Made by a program: the position numbers and the translations under genes. Below are positions 41,101 to 53,870 of a stretch of DNA of 64,000 bases, one piece after another. Within the stretch, counting starts at the first letter, position 1. Each line of letters starts with the position of its first letter. Source of the DNA: Pyropia yezoensis (Eukaryota > Rhodophyta > Bangiophyceae > Bangiales > Bangiaceae); assembly GCA_009829735.1 (NCBI GenBank), contig CM020620.1, positions 11,281,420 through 11,345,419 of the forward strand, in the 5' to 3' direction. The notes beneath the pieces were generated by a model, which did no database searches, was not told the DNA's origin, and saw nothing but the letters and a program-made list of their open reading frames with translations.

Positions 41101-42228
41101 CAACACGTTCACGGCATGGCGCTCTTTTTTCACACAAAAGTAAAGGGCCGTGTAAATAGTCAGGCTGCCTGAGCAACAATGGGAGCCAAGGAGCGTCGTC
41201 CGTGCAGCAACCACCCGCGGGACAAGATGCGGGGGTGAAGAACAGCCTGCAGCCTGCTCCCGCACCGAGTCAGTGTCAACACACTCCCCAAAGCGCTTTG
41301 CAGTACACGCAGTAGGGAGCACACCAACAGGGTCGTGCGTGAGCTCCCGCTCATTCCCCCCGTCCATCCAATGGACTCCCCACCCAAAGTCCGTAGACCC
41401 ATCGTCTACAACGATGACCGGCTGTTGCGGCGGAGCCACCCCTCTCCTCGATCCTTTCTTTGCCCCTCGTGGCCCTCCCGGTCCGTCTGCCAAAACCAGA
41501 CATCCCCCCCCTCGAGGGGGGGGGATGGGGGGGATGGGAGTGTCTGGTCCCCGCAACGGGGCGGCGGGGGGCGGCGCGGGGGATCGCAGACGGCCACCAC
41601 CGGCGCCATTGCCGTCGGCACCACGGCGGGGGGTCGTGGGCAGGAGGGGAGAAGAACAACAACGACAAAGAGAAAAAAAAAAAAAAGAGAACAGGGCGCT
41701 CGTTGGCGCGGCGGGTGGGGAACCCCAGAGCGCTACCTACCCCCGCCCCTCCCCGCCACCCCGCCCACCGAGGGGCCCTCGCGCGGTGGGGACCCGCGTC
41801 GTCGCCCCCGTCTGCCCCCCCCCCCCCCCCCTTTCCCCAAAAGCCCCGGTGTGCGCGACCGCCGCCGACAACGCGTGCCTGCCGCCCACACCGGCACAAG
41901 CAGAGGTTCCCATCGCTCCCCCGTCCCGGGAGCGCCTGCGTCCCTCCCCCCCCCCCCCCCCCCCCATTGACGTGCCCCCCCCCGCCGACCAACGGCCTCC
42001 CCGGCCCACGGCCGCCACGGCCGTCGTAGGTGTAAGGCGATCGGGCGCTTCCTCCCCCCCCCATTCCCCCATTCCCCATTCCCCCATTCCCCCATGCCCC
42101 CATTCCCCCATTCCCCCACCCCGGCGCCTCCCCCGCTCACGAGGCGACGACGACCGCGTCACGGCCCCCCCCGCCCCCCCTCGCCCCAGTCCACGTCCCC
42201 CCTCCCGTACCTTGCGGCCCCCCCTCCC
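41101..42228. other. GC-rich spacer with homopolymers and microsatellite
   Basis: Long ORFs on both strands here are Pro/Gly/Arg low complexity without recognisable domains, so no gene is called. It contains a (CCCCATT)n-like array at about 42058-42118, C and G runs up to about 18, and an A14 run near 41676. It is the 3' flank of the C2H2 gene. Confidence 0.5.
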
Positions 42229-42769
42229 CTATCGTACGCCCCCCCACCTCCACCCCCACCCCCACCCCCACTCCCACCCCCACTCCCCCCCCCCCCCCAC
42301 CGGCGGGAGCCCCCCCCTCGGCCGACGGGGACCCCCCCCCCCCCCCGCCACCGCGGCGCTGTGCCGCAGCTTGATGTGCCGGTTCCGGTCACTCCGCGAC
42401 GCAAACGGCGTCGCGCAGTGCGCGCACGGGTAGGGGCGGAGCTTGAGGTGCACCCGGTTCACGTGCCGCGTCATCTGCCCGTTGCGCGTCGTGCGGAAGG
42501 CGCACCCGTCGTACGCGCACGGCACCCCATCGTCGGGGGGGGAGGGGGACGCGCCGCCGCCGCCGCCGCCGCCGCCGGCACCGTCGCTGCCGCCGCCGCC
42601 GCGGCCGCGGCTATAGGGGGCGGCGCCACCGGGCGCCACCACCGACAGGGGGTGGTGGTGCGGGAAGGGGGAGGGGGGGGGGGGGACCGCCGCCCGCCCT
42701 CCCCGCGGGGGCGGCCGCTCCCAAACACGCCGCCGCCGCCGCCGCCGCCGCCGCTGCTGCCGAGGCCGC

Positions 42770-42850
<81 letters not shown>

Positions 42851-44975
42851 GCGGGGCGTAGCGCCCTATGGCCGGCTCCACGTCCATGGCCGCCGCGCGG
42901 CCGCCGCCGCCGCCGCCGCGGGGCGGCGCGTCCATCTGGTAGCTCCGCGTCCGGCGGCTATCCGCGGCGGTGGTGGCGGGCCAGCCAGCCGTGGCGGCGG
43001 CCAACCGCCCCCCCCCCCCGGCGGCCGCCCGCGCGTCGTCCCACCCCCCCCGCCGTCGGTCGTCCCAGCCGCGGCGGTCGGCGGGCGGCGCCGCAGCCGG
43101 CGGCGGCTGCACCGCCTCGTCCTCGTCCTCGTCCATGCACACAGTGGGGAGGGTGCGGCCGGGGGGGCGGTCAAGTAAGGGGCCCCCCACCCCCCCGCCC
43201 CGTCCGTGGGGGGACGGGGCGGCGGCGGCGGCGGGGCCGACGGGCGCGTGGCGGAGGCTCGCCAGGATGGCCACCTCGTGGGGCGGGTAGGCGCCGGCGG
43301 CGGCGGCGGCACCGCGGAGGGGCGGCAGCGGCTGCACCTGCGGTGTCGCCGACGCGCCCGCCGCCGCCGCCGCCGTCGCTGCGGCGGCGGCGGCCGCCGA
43401 CGACGGGGCGCCCCCGCAGCCGGGCACCCGCACGGCGGGCGCCGACAGGGAGCGGGTGGGGGCGGGCGGCACGTCCATCCACGCCGACGGCAGCAAGCGG
43501 TCATCGGGCGGCGACGCTGCCGGCGGTCCGCCCAGCGGCAGGGGGGACAGCGTGGGGGGGGGGGGCGCCAGGCGCAGCGGCGACAGCGCCGGGGACAGCC
43601 CCGCCGAGCCGCCGCCGCCGCCGCCGCCACTGGGGTGCCGGCGGCCGCCGCCCATGGAGGCGGCCGACAGGGGGGTCCTCCCGCTGCCGCCGTCGCTCCG
43701 TCCGCTGCCGCCGCCGCTGCCGCTGCCGCCGCCGCCACCGCCGCCGCCACTTCTGTCGCCGCTGCCCCTGTCACCACCCATCCCCGCCGGCAGCAGTGGC
43801 CGCGACGACACGCGGGGCATCCACTCTGGCGGCGGCGGCGGCGGCAGCGGCTGCCACCGGGGCCGCACGTCCGTGCGGCCGCCGCCGCCCCCCCCGGCCC
43901 CCGCGGCGGCCACAGCCGCTGTCACCGTCGGCGTTGGCCGCAGCGGCGGCAGCCGCGGTGCGTCCATGGCGCCCGCCGGGGCGGCGGGCGTCCACGGGGA
44001 GCCAACGGGGGAGGCACCGGCGGGAGCCCCCGCCGCGGCGGCGGGGGGCGAAAAGGCGGGCAGCCCCCGTGGGAGGACGTCCGAGGCGGCGCGGGGAAAG
44101 GCGGCCGCGTCGGCGGCGGCGGCGGCCGCCGGCGCGCGGGCGCCCACCGGCGCGCTGCCGGTGCGGACCATCATGGGCGTGTCGCCGTCCGCGTCGAGCG
44201 GGCGGCCGCCGCCGCCGCCGCCGCCGCCGCCGCTGCCGCCGCCGCCCCCCCCCGCCCCACCGGCCCTGCGCCCCCCCCCCACTGCGGCGGCAGAGGCGGC
44301 GGCGGCGGCTTCGCCCAGTGCAACGGCCAGCGGCGGCAGCCGCTCCCGTGGCGGCGGCGGCACCCACCACGGGTCGGCGGGGGTGGGGAAGGACCCCACC
44401 GACGGGAGGGAGCCCGACGACAGCACCGACGGCAGGGACGCCTCTGACGGCGCCGCCGGCAGCAGCGGGGCGGGGGGGGTGGTGGTGGCCCATGAAGGCG
44501 GCGGCCCCGCCGCCGCCGCCGGCCTGCCCGACGCGGCCGCCGACGCCGGCGGCGGCCGCGGCACCATGTTGATATCCACGTGGGCGCTCCGCTGCAGCAG
44601 CGACGCGCACGAGCTGGACAGCGCCGCCGCGGGGGGTGCCGGCGGCGGCGGCGGCGGGTAGGCGGGGAAGCCCCCGTCGGCGGTGCCAATGCCGCTGCTG
44701 CCGCACCGGGACAGCGGCGGCACGGCGCCGAGCAGCGATGACCCCGACCGCTGCAGGCCGCCGCCGCCGCCGCCGCCGCCGACACCCGTCAGCACAGCGC
44801 CGCCTCCGCCCTTGCCGCCGCCGCCTTCAGTGGCCGCCGCGACCGACGCGGACGGGTGGCGCATGGCGAGCAGCGACGCGGCGCCGCCCGCCTCCATGGA
44901 GCGGAGCTCCCCCGATAGGCTCAGGCCGCCCGCCGCGGGGTTGCGGAACATCTCCCCGCGGGGGCGGGCGGCCAT
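42229..44975 (-). CDS. C2H2 zinc-finger protein with long low-complexity N-terminus
   Basis: Start chosen at ATG 44975 (MAARPRGEMFRNPAAGGLSL), where low-complexity Ala/Arg gives way to ordinary sequence. About 700 residues rich in Pro, Ala, Ser and Gly follow, with motifs such as PRGLPAFSPP and an acidic MDEDEDEAVQPPP patch. The C-terminus has two C2H2 fingers at about 42527-42360: C-x4-C-x12-H-x4-H and C-x2-C-x12-H-x4-H, joined by LKLRPYP. The N-terminal and finger parts are in different frames; the change lies near the (CCG)25 run and G run at about 42660-42850, so an intron or a repeat-length error is likely. A sequence-specific DNA-binding regulator is the best inference; targets unknown. 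Confidence 0.65.
42774..42850. repeat. (CCG)25 trinucleotide repeat
   Basis: About 25 uninterrupted CCG units within the C2H2 gene, read there as poly-Gly. Other CCG/GGC runs occur at 44205-44245, 44760-44783 and 45000-45035. Confidence 0.93.
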
Positions 44976-45003
44976 GGCGTCTGCCGCCGTCGCCGTCGAC
45001 GCT

Positions 45004-45035
<32 letters not shown>

Positions 45036-48000
45036 AGGGGGCGCGGGCGGGCGCCCACGCCGTCGCTGCCGTTTGCAGCCGCCCCCGACGGCCGTGCCCC
45101 CGACGGCGGCCGTACCAGGTCGGGGCGAGCGGCAGAGGCGGTGGGCGCGACGCCCAACGGCCGCCGCACCGGCGGCGGTGCCGCGGGGGTGGGGGCGGCG
45201 GTGCCGGTGGCCGCGGGCGGTGCCGACGGCCGCAATGGCGGGGGGGCGGCGGTCGGCGATGCCGGTGCTGGTGCCGATGCGTGCGCCGGTGCCGATGCCG
45301 GTGCCGTTTGCAGGGGGTGCCGGTGGTAGAAAATGGGGGGGTGGGGGGGGGGAAGGGTGGGTACCGCCCGTCCGGTAGCAGCGGCACCGCCCGGCGGCGG
45401 CGATAGCGAGGCAGGGCTTTGCGGGGACACCAGGCGGGGGGGGGGCGGGGGGGGGGGGCCGCGCGCGCCCGCCGGTGGGACCGGGGTCCGTCCGGCTCGG
45501 CCGCTGTGCGCCGAGGCAGAGCCGCCGCGGGATGGGGCGGCGAGGCACAAGAAAAAAAAAGGGGGAAAAAAAAAAAAAAGGGGGCGGCACGCCGCCCGTG
45601 TGCGCCCCCCGCTGCCGCCGCCGCGCGCGGCCGGCCGGCCGGCGGTGCCGTCGCGCGCGGCACGGCCGCGGCGGGCGCGCGGCACCCCAGTTGCCAGAGG
45701 GGGGGGGGAGCGGGGGGAAGGAGAGAAAAAAGGGAGGAGGCCTCGGCGCGGGGCGCGGGGGCGGGAGCGGGGGGCGGTGGCCGCCGCGAGCGTGCCCGTC
45801 CTTCCGTGCGCGCGACGGGGAGTGGGGGAGGGCGGGAGGGGGGGGACGGCGGCGCTCACAGCCCACAGCCCCGCGCCGCCGGCGACGGCGCCCGCCCGCC
45901 CGCCCGCCCGCCCGCCCGCCCACCCGCCCGCCCGTCGCGTGTCGGCGGGCGCGTCGGGGGTGACAGGGGCCCCACCGGCGGAGCCGCGGAAGCAGCGACG
46001 GCCGCCCGTCCGCGGCGCGCGCGCGGTGCGGGTCGGCACTTGTCCCTCCTCCTCCCCCCCCCCCCCCCCCTGCCTCCCAACGCCTCTGACGTTGCCGACG
46101 CCGCCAGCCGCGGCCGGGGGCGTAGCGCTGCTGCTACGCCGCCGCCGCTCCCTCCACCCCCCCCCACGAATACTGTACGGTACTGTACTCTATCGCCTGG
46201 CCGGCTGCGCCGCCCGCTGCCCCTCCCCGCCGCCGACCGCGGGGGCTCGCCGACAGCCCACACTGCCCCCCCCCCTCCCCCTGCTCCCCCCCCCCCACGC
46301 CCCTCAGCCCACTCTGGCAACCACACGACGACCACCGCCCCCCCCCCACCACCACCACCACCACCACGTGTGCCGCCCGCGCCGCCGCGCCGCCGCTCTG
46401 GCGGCGGCACACACACCGGGGACTTTTTCTGTCCACCAGTGGTGACCGTAGAGTCACACCACCACCACCCCCCCCTCCCCCCCCTACCGACCGCCGCCGG
46501 TGCGACGGCGGCAGCAGACACCACACCAGACAGCACAGGGGGAGGGAGGGAGGAAGGATGAGGGAGTCAAACGCGCGTAGGCGCCGCAGCGTCACAGCCG
46601 CTCCTCCTCCCCAATCCCCCGCTCCTCCCTCCCCCCCCGTGGGACCCCCCGGCGCACCTACGCCGTCGGCTCGGCAGCGCGGCAACCAGCAGGCGGCCGC
46701 CGCCGCCTCCCCCCGTCGCCGCTGCCGCTGCCGCATGGGGGTGGGGGCCCCCCCGGGCGGGACCCGCCGCGGGGGCGGCGGCGTCCGCCGTCTGTGGGTA
46801 GGTAGGCAGCCCCCAAGGTCTACGGGGGGGACGGCGTCGGAGGGAGGAGGGGGCGGGGGGGGGGGGGGGGGGGTGCGGCAGAGGGCACCCGCGGCGCCCG
46901 TCATCCGTCGCGACGACGTGGGCACGCGCCCTACAATGGACATGTCATGTTTCTCATCGTCATCCTCTCTGCAGCCCGTGTGGTAGGGATGGGGGAGGCA
47001 AGCAAGCGGGCGGGCAGGGGGGGGGGGGGGGGGGGTAGGGGGGGGTGGGTTGGAGGGGGGGGCGGCGGGGGAGAGCACGCACGCGCTCTCCCCCCCCTCA
47101 CGTACCAGCGGCAGACGGCCGCGCAGGTCAAACGGCGGGCGCCCCCACGGCGGGCCCCGCCCGTGCGGGCGGCCACGCGACCAGCGGGGAGCCGCGGCCA
47201 CGGCGGGCGGCCGCTCGCGACTACTCAGGTGGAGGCAGGCACAGATGCCGCCCCGCCACGGCGGGGCCTTGCCCCCCCCGCGCCCCCCCACACAAAAGTG
47301 CTGCACGCCGCCGCCGCCGCCGCCCCCCCCCTCCCCCCCGCCCCCCCCCCCCGCACAAAACGCAAGTGGGCGTGGGGAGGGGGGGGGGCGGGAGGCGGAG
47401 GGGGAGGGGCGACGCCGCCGGTGCCGTCGCCTGTCGACCACCATTGGGTACCCGCGGGGGCGCCCTCCATCCTGCCCACAGACCGGCCGGCCAACACAGC
47501 CGCGGCGTGGGGGGGGGGGGGGGCGCGCCGAGCAAACGGCGGTCCCCAGTGGCCGGCGGCCACGCGGCGGCGCGGCCAGCGTCGGCCGGCGGGCCGCGGG
47601 CGGCGACGACGCGGCTGGTGCCGCGCGGCGTGTGGTCGGCCGGGGTCGAACGGCGGCGGTGGGTGGGAGGGGGGGGGGGGGGGGGGGGCGAGGTGGGGGG
47701 GATGCCGCGGCGAGCCGCCGTGCCGCCAGAGTCGGCACCGGCGGCGACGGCGACGGCCGGTGCCGGCGGTGGCCGGTGCGGCGCGCGTCGCCGCGCAGAC
47801 GGGCGAGAGGCCATCCATGGGCGCGGCTGTGGAAACCCGCCCCCCATCCTGTTTCATCGCTGCAACGATCATCAGGAATGGGGAGGTTTGGGGGGGGGGG
47901 GGGGTGCCGACCGCTCAACCCCACCGCCACGCGCCCAACACGCCACCAGGCAAAGACAGGGAGAGTGCCGCCGTGTGCCCCCCGGCAGTGCCTCTCCCAG

Positions 48001-48230
48001 TGACCGTGACGCGGCTGTGGGCCGTGGGCGGCGGCCGTGCGCACAGCACCAGCCACACGCCCGTTTCCACCCCAACGGCCGCTGCACGCCCGCACGCGCA
48101 ACGCCCGACCGGCCAACGCGGACACTGACGGTGGGGTGGGGGTGGCACCGTCCACCACCGCCCCATCCCGTGGTCAGCTACAGCTCATAGATACGTAGGG
48201 TGGGGCGCGGGGGCCTGACGCACAGCCGCA
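44976..48230. other. Very GC-rich low-complexity region, no confirmed gene
   Basis: Upstream flank of the C2H2 gene and beyond. Long ORFs on both strands (for example minus 46134-48158) are Pro/Arg/Ala strings without domain character. Features seen are G or C runs of 12-19 (near 46856, 47018, 47506, 47671 and 47892), A runs near 45548 and 45566, and a (CGCC)n stretch at about 45890-45925. It probably includes 5' flanks and perhaps undetected exons. Confidence 0.5.
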
Positions 48231-51200
48231 GCAGGTTTCCGGGGCCGCGCCTCCCCATGAAGCGATCGTCACCCTGGGAGGATTTTTATAACGAGGTCTG
48301 ATCGAGGCCCTCCATCGCCTAATCAAACAATAAAAGCCAGCCTTCGATCAGGCCTCGATCGGGTACTGGAAGGCCCCCTCAAACAGCACAGACCGATCTC
48401 TCTCTCGAGCGGCAATCCCCCGCCTGAGTGGCCGCCTTCGATCACATCGCTCACTCAAAGTCTAACCTATTCGCCCAGTCCATCCTGCCATTAGACACAG
48501 AGGATGTGTAAGCAGCCGAGTTTTGGCCTTTGGTTGCTCTGCACTGGAGACTTTCCGCAGGTACAGCCCTCGGTACGATCTCTGTATTTTCTAGGTACAG
48601 TTTTTCTCCATTCTTATCACATCTTTGCTTGGTCACGGTGTCTAAAATCGAAAGTACAGGTCATGACCCAGTTATATGACTCCCAGGTGTATTGTGCTTC
48701 CCACAAAAAGTGGATGTGTCGCCATGGTGAACGTGAGGACATCATGTCAAATGGACACGGGACTTGATGCGAAGGAGACGCAGACGTGAATTTGATTGCG
48801 CAAATGGGCGTCGGACATGAACGATACTGGCGTCTGATACGCTGCCGAGGTACACACCTGATGAATATAAACAAAATATTTCGGAACACAACATCTGTCA
48901 CAGCTCTGCGTCTTTGTCGCATGGAGAGCCCGCCAAACCTGGAACAGTGAACATGATTTTCTCTCCATATCAACCGATTGGACCACCGACGTGAGCAAGA
49001 GATGTGGAACAAAACGTGAGGAGGCAAGACATATTGTTGGTCTCAGAGGCGAGGCTGCCTGTGAGTGGCTCAACACAGGCAGCAGCCATCAGTTGCAAAA
49101 AATTTGATCCGAGCCCCGGGCCGCAGTGGCTTCCGACATGACTCAGTTCTGAGGCCAGCATCGTGCACGGACGAGGATCCGAGTCCGGCTCGGCTGCGCA
49201 GTGCGGCTTAAAGCGGTGTCACGAATTCGTTGCTCGGGCCTGTTTTTCTTTGCTCAGACTTGCTCAGTCGCCTCGGCACAGTTGTAAGAACGAGAGAGTC
49301 AACATGTACAAACCAACAGAATTCTTGCTCAAACGCGCAAGAAAAGCTGTTGTTCCCGCACGAGAGTGCGAATCTCCGACGGTTTGTCACCCAATGAAAT
49401 CATGAGAGGTCCTTGCACAAAACGACTACGTACCGCCATGGACGTCACACAAATTCCCAGACAACAGATTTAACTGAGAAAGTGCCAATCATCGTTGGAC
49501 GAGTTACGGAATGATCGGCGTAGTTGGGCTGCTTCCTGAGACTCTCTCGGGTTTTTTGAGTCCCGAGAAAATAGTTTGCTGGAGGAACCCGACCCATGTG
49601 ACCACCTTGTGCTTCACACTGTGCTTTCTCCACGAAGAACAACCATGCCGACGCGCCGCCTCGAAGGCAAAATGACACCCCCCTCTCTTAAGCACCCACA
49701 ATCCACAGGTCCCTTTGCACAGCCCCCCCCTTTGCCCTTCGCATTCCACCCATTTCCCGAACTAGCGACCCGCCCCCAAGAGTAGTCGGCTGCACCCCCC
49801 CCCGTGTTCGATTCATTTGCGCCCACTATCCCTAGCTTGAGTTGTATGAGGTGTGAGAAAGGGTGGTCTTGTTGCTACCGGACCTCATCCCGGTCGTCCC
49901 TCTCCCTCGTCTACAAAATTAATCATGCTGTCCGTCTGGAAATTCGTGTCCGCCTATCCGTTTGTCGTCTGTGCTCTAGTCCCGAAGGCCCAGCTCTCCT
50001 GCCGGTTTTCATGTCGCCCCGTGGCATATGTGCTTCCTGGTTTCGCGACAGTCGTGGTACTGTCGCCATGGTCCACGCCGGGCGGGCTTGGCGTCATTGC
50101 CGTGCCCTCCAGTTCCCAGGAGGCCGCCTCGTTACTGGCGGGGACGGCGGCACAACCTGTAGGGAGAAGCAGAATGGTTGAGCAGCCATCGCTGAGGCCC
50201 ACACAGAAGTGCAGCTGAACATTGGTCACTCACAGACCAAGCGGAAGCAACAGCCATTAAGCAGCATAAGTAGGCGGCTGCAGCTAGCTGCAGGTGGCAG
50301 GTGCTGACGCGCAAGTACGCATCGTATTCAAAGTAAGACTCTGGAAATGGAGACAGATTTATACATGGTAGGTCACGGTTGGAGACTATGAGACTACGCA
50401 ATCAGATTCCGCTTGACCGGCCGCGGCCGCTGCAGACAGGAGAACGTGGCATCCTTCATCGCCAGCGAGTCAGCAATCACTGCTAAGACTTCAACAAGCA
50501 CTACCTTAACCACGAGATATTGTCAAAACTGCTGCGCGAAGCTGCATCGTTTTGCACTTTACCTTGCGCGTTTGCGCAAGCTCTCTTTTTGTCTACTTGC
50601 TTAAATTTGCCGAGCGGTATAGTTGCACGACGGCCATGTGCTCAAAGCACATCACCAAAGAGGTCTGATGATGACGCTTCACGTCGTGTTTCGTGAGCAC
50701 GTGGCTTCCGTGCGGAACCGTCTCGAACAAGTCATACAAGAAAAAAAGCTGATTTGTAGGCCTCCAGCATACCATACGGAGGGGTTGCAAGAAATGGTCA
50801 ACAGATCTGAGCAAGAAACCGGGCCGTTTCCGTGACACCGCTTTAAGCCACACTGCGCTGGCGAGACCGTAGAGCTCCCAGAGCTCGATCCAGAAATTCC
50901 GCTCCGAGTCAACGGCACGGGGAGCCCGGAAATTGAGGCTTGAACCTCCAATCGCTGTTCGCGGACCACCCTTGCAGCGGCGCCCAGGCACCGCACGCCT
51001 GGCGGTGTCCGCCCAACTGACTGTGTGTGGCTCTCACGGGCTCTCGTCTGGTGGAGGGAGCACTGTCGAAGCGGTGGGATCCGCACGATTCGCAGATAGG
51101 GATCTCTGCTGCCGCTCGCCAGTGTTGTGCGAGTGCGCCTGTGGAGGTCACGGTAAAAAAAAAGTGTTGCCAGTTTCAAAAGCTCAGAGCTCCATCACAG
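48231..51200. other. Moderate-GC spacer with dispersed repeats
   Basis: No convincing gene. It contains an inverted pair of about 60 bp (49196-49259 and 50801-50859) and a diverged relative (about 48692-48765) of the small foldback element at 40988. Several ORFs of 60-170 codons look like chance frames. Confidence 0.5.
49196..50859. repeat. Inverted repeat pair about 1.6 kb apart
   Basis: The sequence around GGCTTAAAGCGGTGTCACG at 49203-49222 recurs inverted at about 50838-50857, with similarity over about 60 bp on the inner side including GCTCAGA. This could be the ends of a decayed DNA transposon or two dispersed repeats. No transposase lies between. Confidence 0.6.
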
Positions 51201-51502
51201 CAGCCTGTCTGCGGCACGACGCACTCTTCGACCTACACCGAAGCTTACAGAAAAAATCTCTTCGGGAGGGGTGGGAGCGCGCAGCGCCGCCCCGCCAGCC
51301 TCGGGTGGCGGGTGGGGGGGCGACGACGCCGCCGCTGCCGCGCGCTCCCCGCCAGGCGGCAGCGAGGCGTGACACGGGGCGGCGTCAACGGCGGCTGGCC
51401 GCCGTCGCGCTCATCCCGCCCACCCCGCTCTGATTCCCACGCCGCTGCAGCGGTGCCGGCGGCCAATCTGCTGCTCCTGGCGACCCCCCCCCCCCCCCCG
51501 TC

Positions 51503-53870
51503 GTGTCCCCGGTGGCGGCGGCGGCGGCTATAGGCGACACGGGCCCCGGCCCCCGTCGGCGCGACTGCCCCTTGCCCATCATCCCCCTCCCCCCCCCCCC
51601 CAGCCCCCCTCTCCCCCTCCCTTTCTCCCCCTCTCCCTTCCCGCTCTCCCTTCCGCTCCTCCTTTCCCCTTCCCCCCCTCCCTCCTCACCCCCCCCCCGC
51701 CCATCCTCCCCCATTTTTCACCCCCGCCCCGGGGTTGCACGCCCGTCTGGTTTGCGCGCGCCCGCGCGCGCGCGCGTGCGCCCGGGGCGTGGGGGCCGAT
51801 GGAGTGGACGCGCCCCCCCCGGGGGTGGCGCGGGAGCCCGCTGGGGGCGGGCTCCCCCGGCGGTAGCAGCGGCACTGGCAGGGCGGCTGCCGGCGGCGGT
51901 GGTGGTGCCGGCGGCGGGGGGGGCGGGGACAGTGGCAGCGACGGTGGGGGGAGCGGCGGTGGGGGGGGGGGTGCCGGCGGGGGCTGGACGCCCCGACGAT
52001 GGCGCCCACGGCCGCTGCCTTCGCCGCTGTCGACAGCGGCGGAAGCCGCCGCCGCCGCCGCCGCGGCGGCGGCGGCCGGCGGCGACGGCAGGTGGGAGTG
52101 TGTCCCCGCTGGGCGAGCCGTACCTCGGGCTGTCCCTACTGGGTGGCCGGGGCATTGGCGGCGGCGACAGCGGCGACGGCGGCGTCGGTGGCATGGACGG
52201 CGGGGCGCCGCCGCCGCCGGCCGCCGCCGCCGCGGCGGCCGGCGGCGGCGGCGCCCCGCCGTCCATCACGCGGGCGGCGCTGGAGAAGGTGCTGCGGTCG
52301 GGGCCCAAGGGGGATGGCGCGTTTGAGCTGGTGCGGCTCAAGCTGGCGGACCCGAGCCCGGCGCGTCAGCTCCTCCGCTACGCATGGGCGCAGCTCGCGT
52401 CTGTGGAGAACGCGGCGGCGGTGCTCGAGGTCGTGCGCGGCGCTGAGCTTCCCGTCCCTTCGCCTGCGGGGTCCTCGGCTGCTACTGCGGATGGCGCTGC
52501 TGGGGCGGCTGGCGCGGCCACGCCGACCGTGTTCCGGATAGAGCCCATCTTCAACGTGTCCAAGCGTGAGCCCGTGGTGGACACGAGGCCGCTGCCCAAG
52601 TCCATGTCTGTCCCGTCGCGGGCTGCTTATGATGCGGCCCAATCGGTGGCGGTGATGCGCCGGCTCGACGCCCGCCGCGGGGTTGAAGAATTTCCGTTTA
52701 CTGATGACCGCCTCGCGGCACTGCCGACGCCTGCCCGGCGGGTCGATTATGCGTCTGCCTACCTCCGTGCTGTCCAAGCGTATGACTACTACTCGGGCAA
52801 CGAGTTTGTGGACAACCCGTCGACTGTGCCACCTGCGCCAAAGCGGCGCCCGTTGACCGCGCGAAGGACTTTGCCTTCGCTGCCGAGAAAAGGGACACCT
52901 TGCCAAGGACTGCCCAGAAGGCGAGCGGAACTGAAGCAGCTGCGGTCACCACCACCCGTGCCGCTGGCTCCCTCAGTTCCGGAAAATACTTCATCACCAT
53001 TTGAGGGCCCCCGTCTGGGGCTATTACTTTCTACTGGTACTGTGAATGGGCACGTCGTGAAGGTGCTCTTCGACGACGGTTCTCCCATCAACTTCGTCTC
53101 TAAACGTCTGTCTACCTCATTGAACATCAAATCCCAAGAAACCGACTTCGCGGCCAACATGCCTGACGGCCGCTCTCATATCCTAGCAGAAACCACTGAA
53201 TCTCTCAACGTCGTCATCGGCGCATATCAAGAGCGTATGCGGTTCGCCATTTGCAACCTTAGCGCATACGACCTCATCCTTGGAAAGAAATGGCGCGAAG
53301 ACAAGGATGCCACAGTCAACAGCAAGAACTACGGGACATTTTTCATCTTCAACAAGAACATATCCATTGATGCCTTTCTCATGGGGCATGATGACTTCAT
53401 CAGTAGACAGCGCCTCGCTCGACACCTCATCCAAAAGGCACCGGTCTTCGCGATCTACCTACAATCAAACGACCCTTTGTGCGCCGTCGATGTCAACGCC
53501 ATTACAATGGGAGAAGGTTAGGCCGGAGGTGAGCTCCGAAGCATACTGACGGATTACGCAGATGTCTTCCCAGATGAACTACCCGACGGGCTACCTCCGC
53601 AACGCAGCCACATCTTCCGTATCAAGCTAGCAGAATGCACAGCCGCGCCGCAACAGCATTTATCGACTGGGTGAGACTGACCTTGAGGAGTTGAAGTCTC
53701 AGCTAGCCGTCCTGATTCGAAAGGGGTTTATCCAACGGAGCTCTTCACCATGGGGCCCCTCCGTGTTGTTTGCTGCTAAGAAAGACGGCAGCTGGCGAAT
53801 GTGCATCGATTATCGAACTCTCAATAAGGTCACCACACAACGCCGACTCCCTTCTCTCCGCTGAGGAGGA
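51503..53870 (+). mobile_element. Decayed Ty3/gypsy fragment C (gag, protease, start of RT)
   Basis: Fossil LTR-type element on the plus strand. Visible parts are a gag-like helical stretch near 52270-52440, a CCHC zinc-knuckle remnant near 52890, a retropepsin-like domain near 53020-53330 and the beginning of a reverse transcriptase near 53700-53850. It lacks the rest of pol and both LTRs and is broken in several places, so it is old. The GC-rich low-complexity DNA at 51503-52200 may not belong to it. It is unrelated by eye to chromoviruses A and B and ends where the pogo-like transposon begins. Confidence 0.75.

Noticed and set aside
41273-42433. A 386-codon plus-strand ORF
   Set aside because: It is Pro-rich low complexity over C runs, antisense to the end of the C2H2 gene; no domain.
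46134-48158. A 674-codon minus-strand ORF as a gene
   Set aside because: It is Pro/Arg/Ala low complexity through several G runs, with equally long ORFs on the other strand and no domain.
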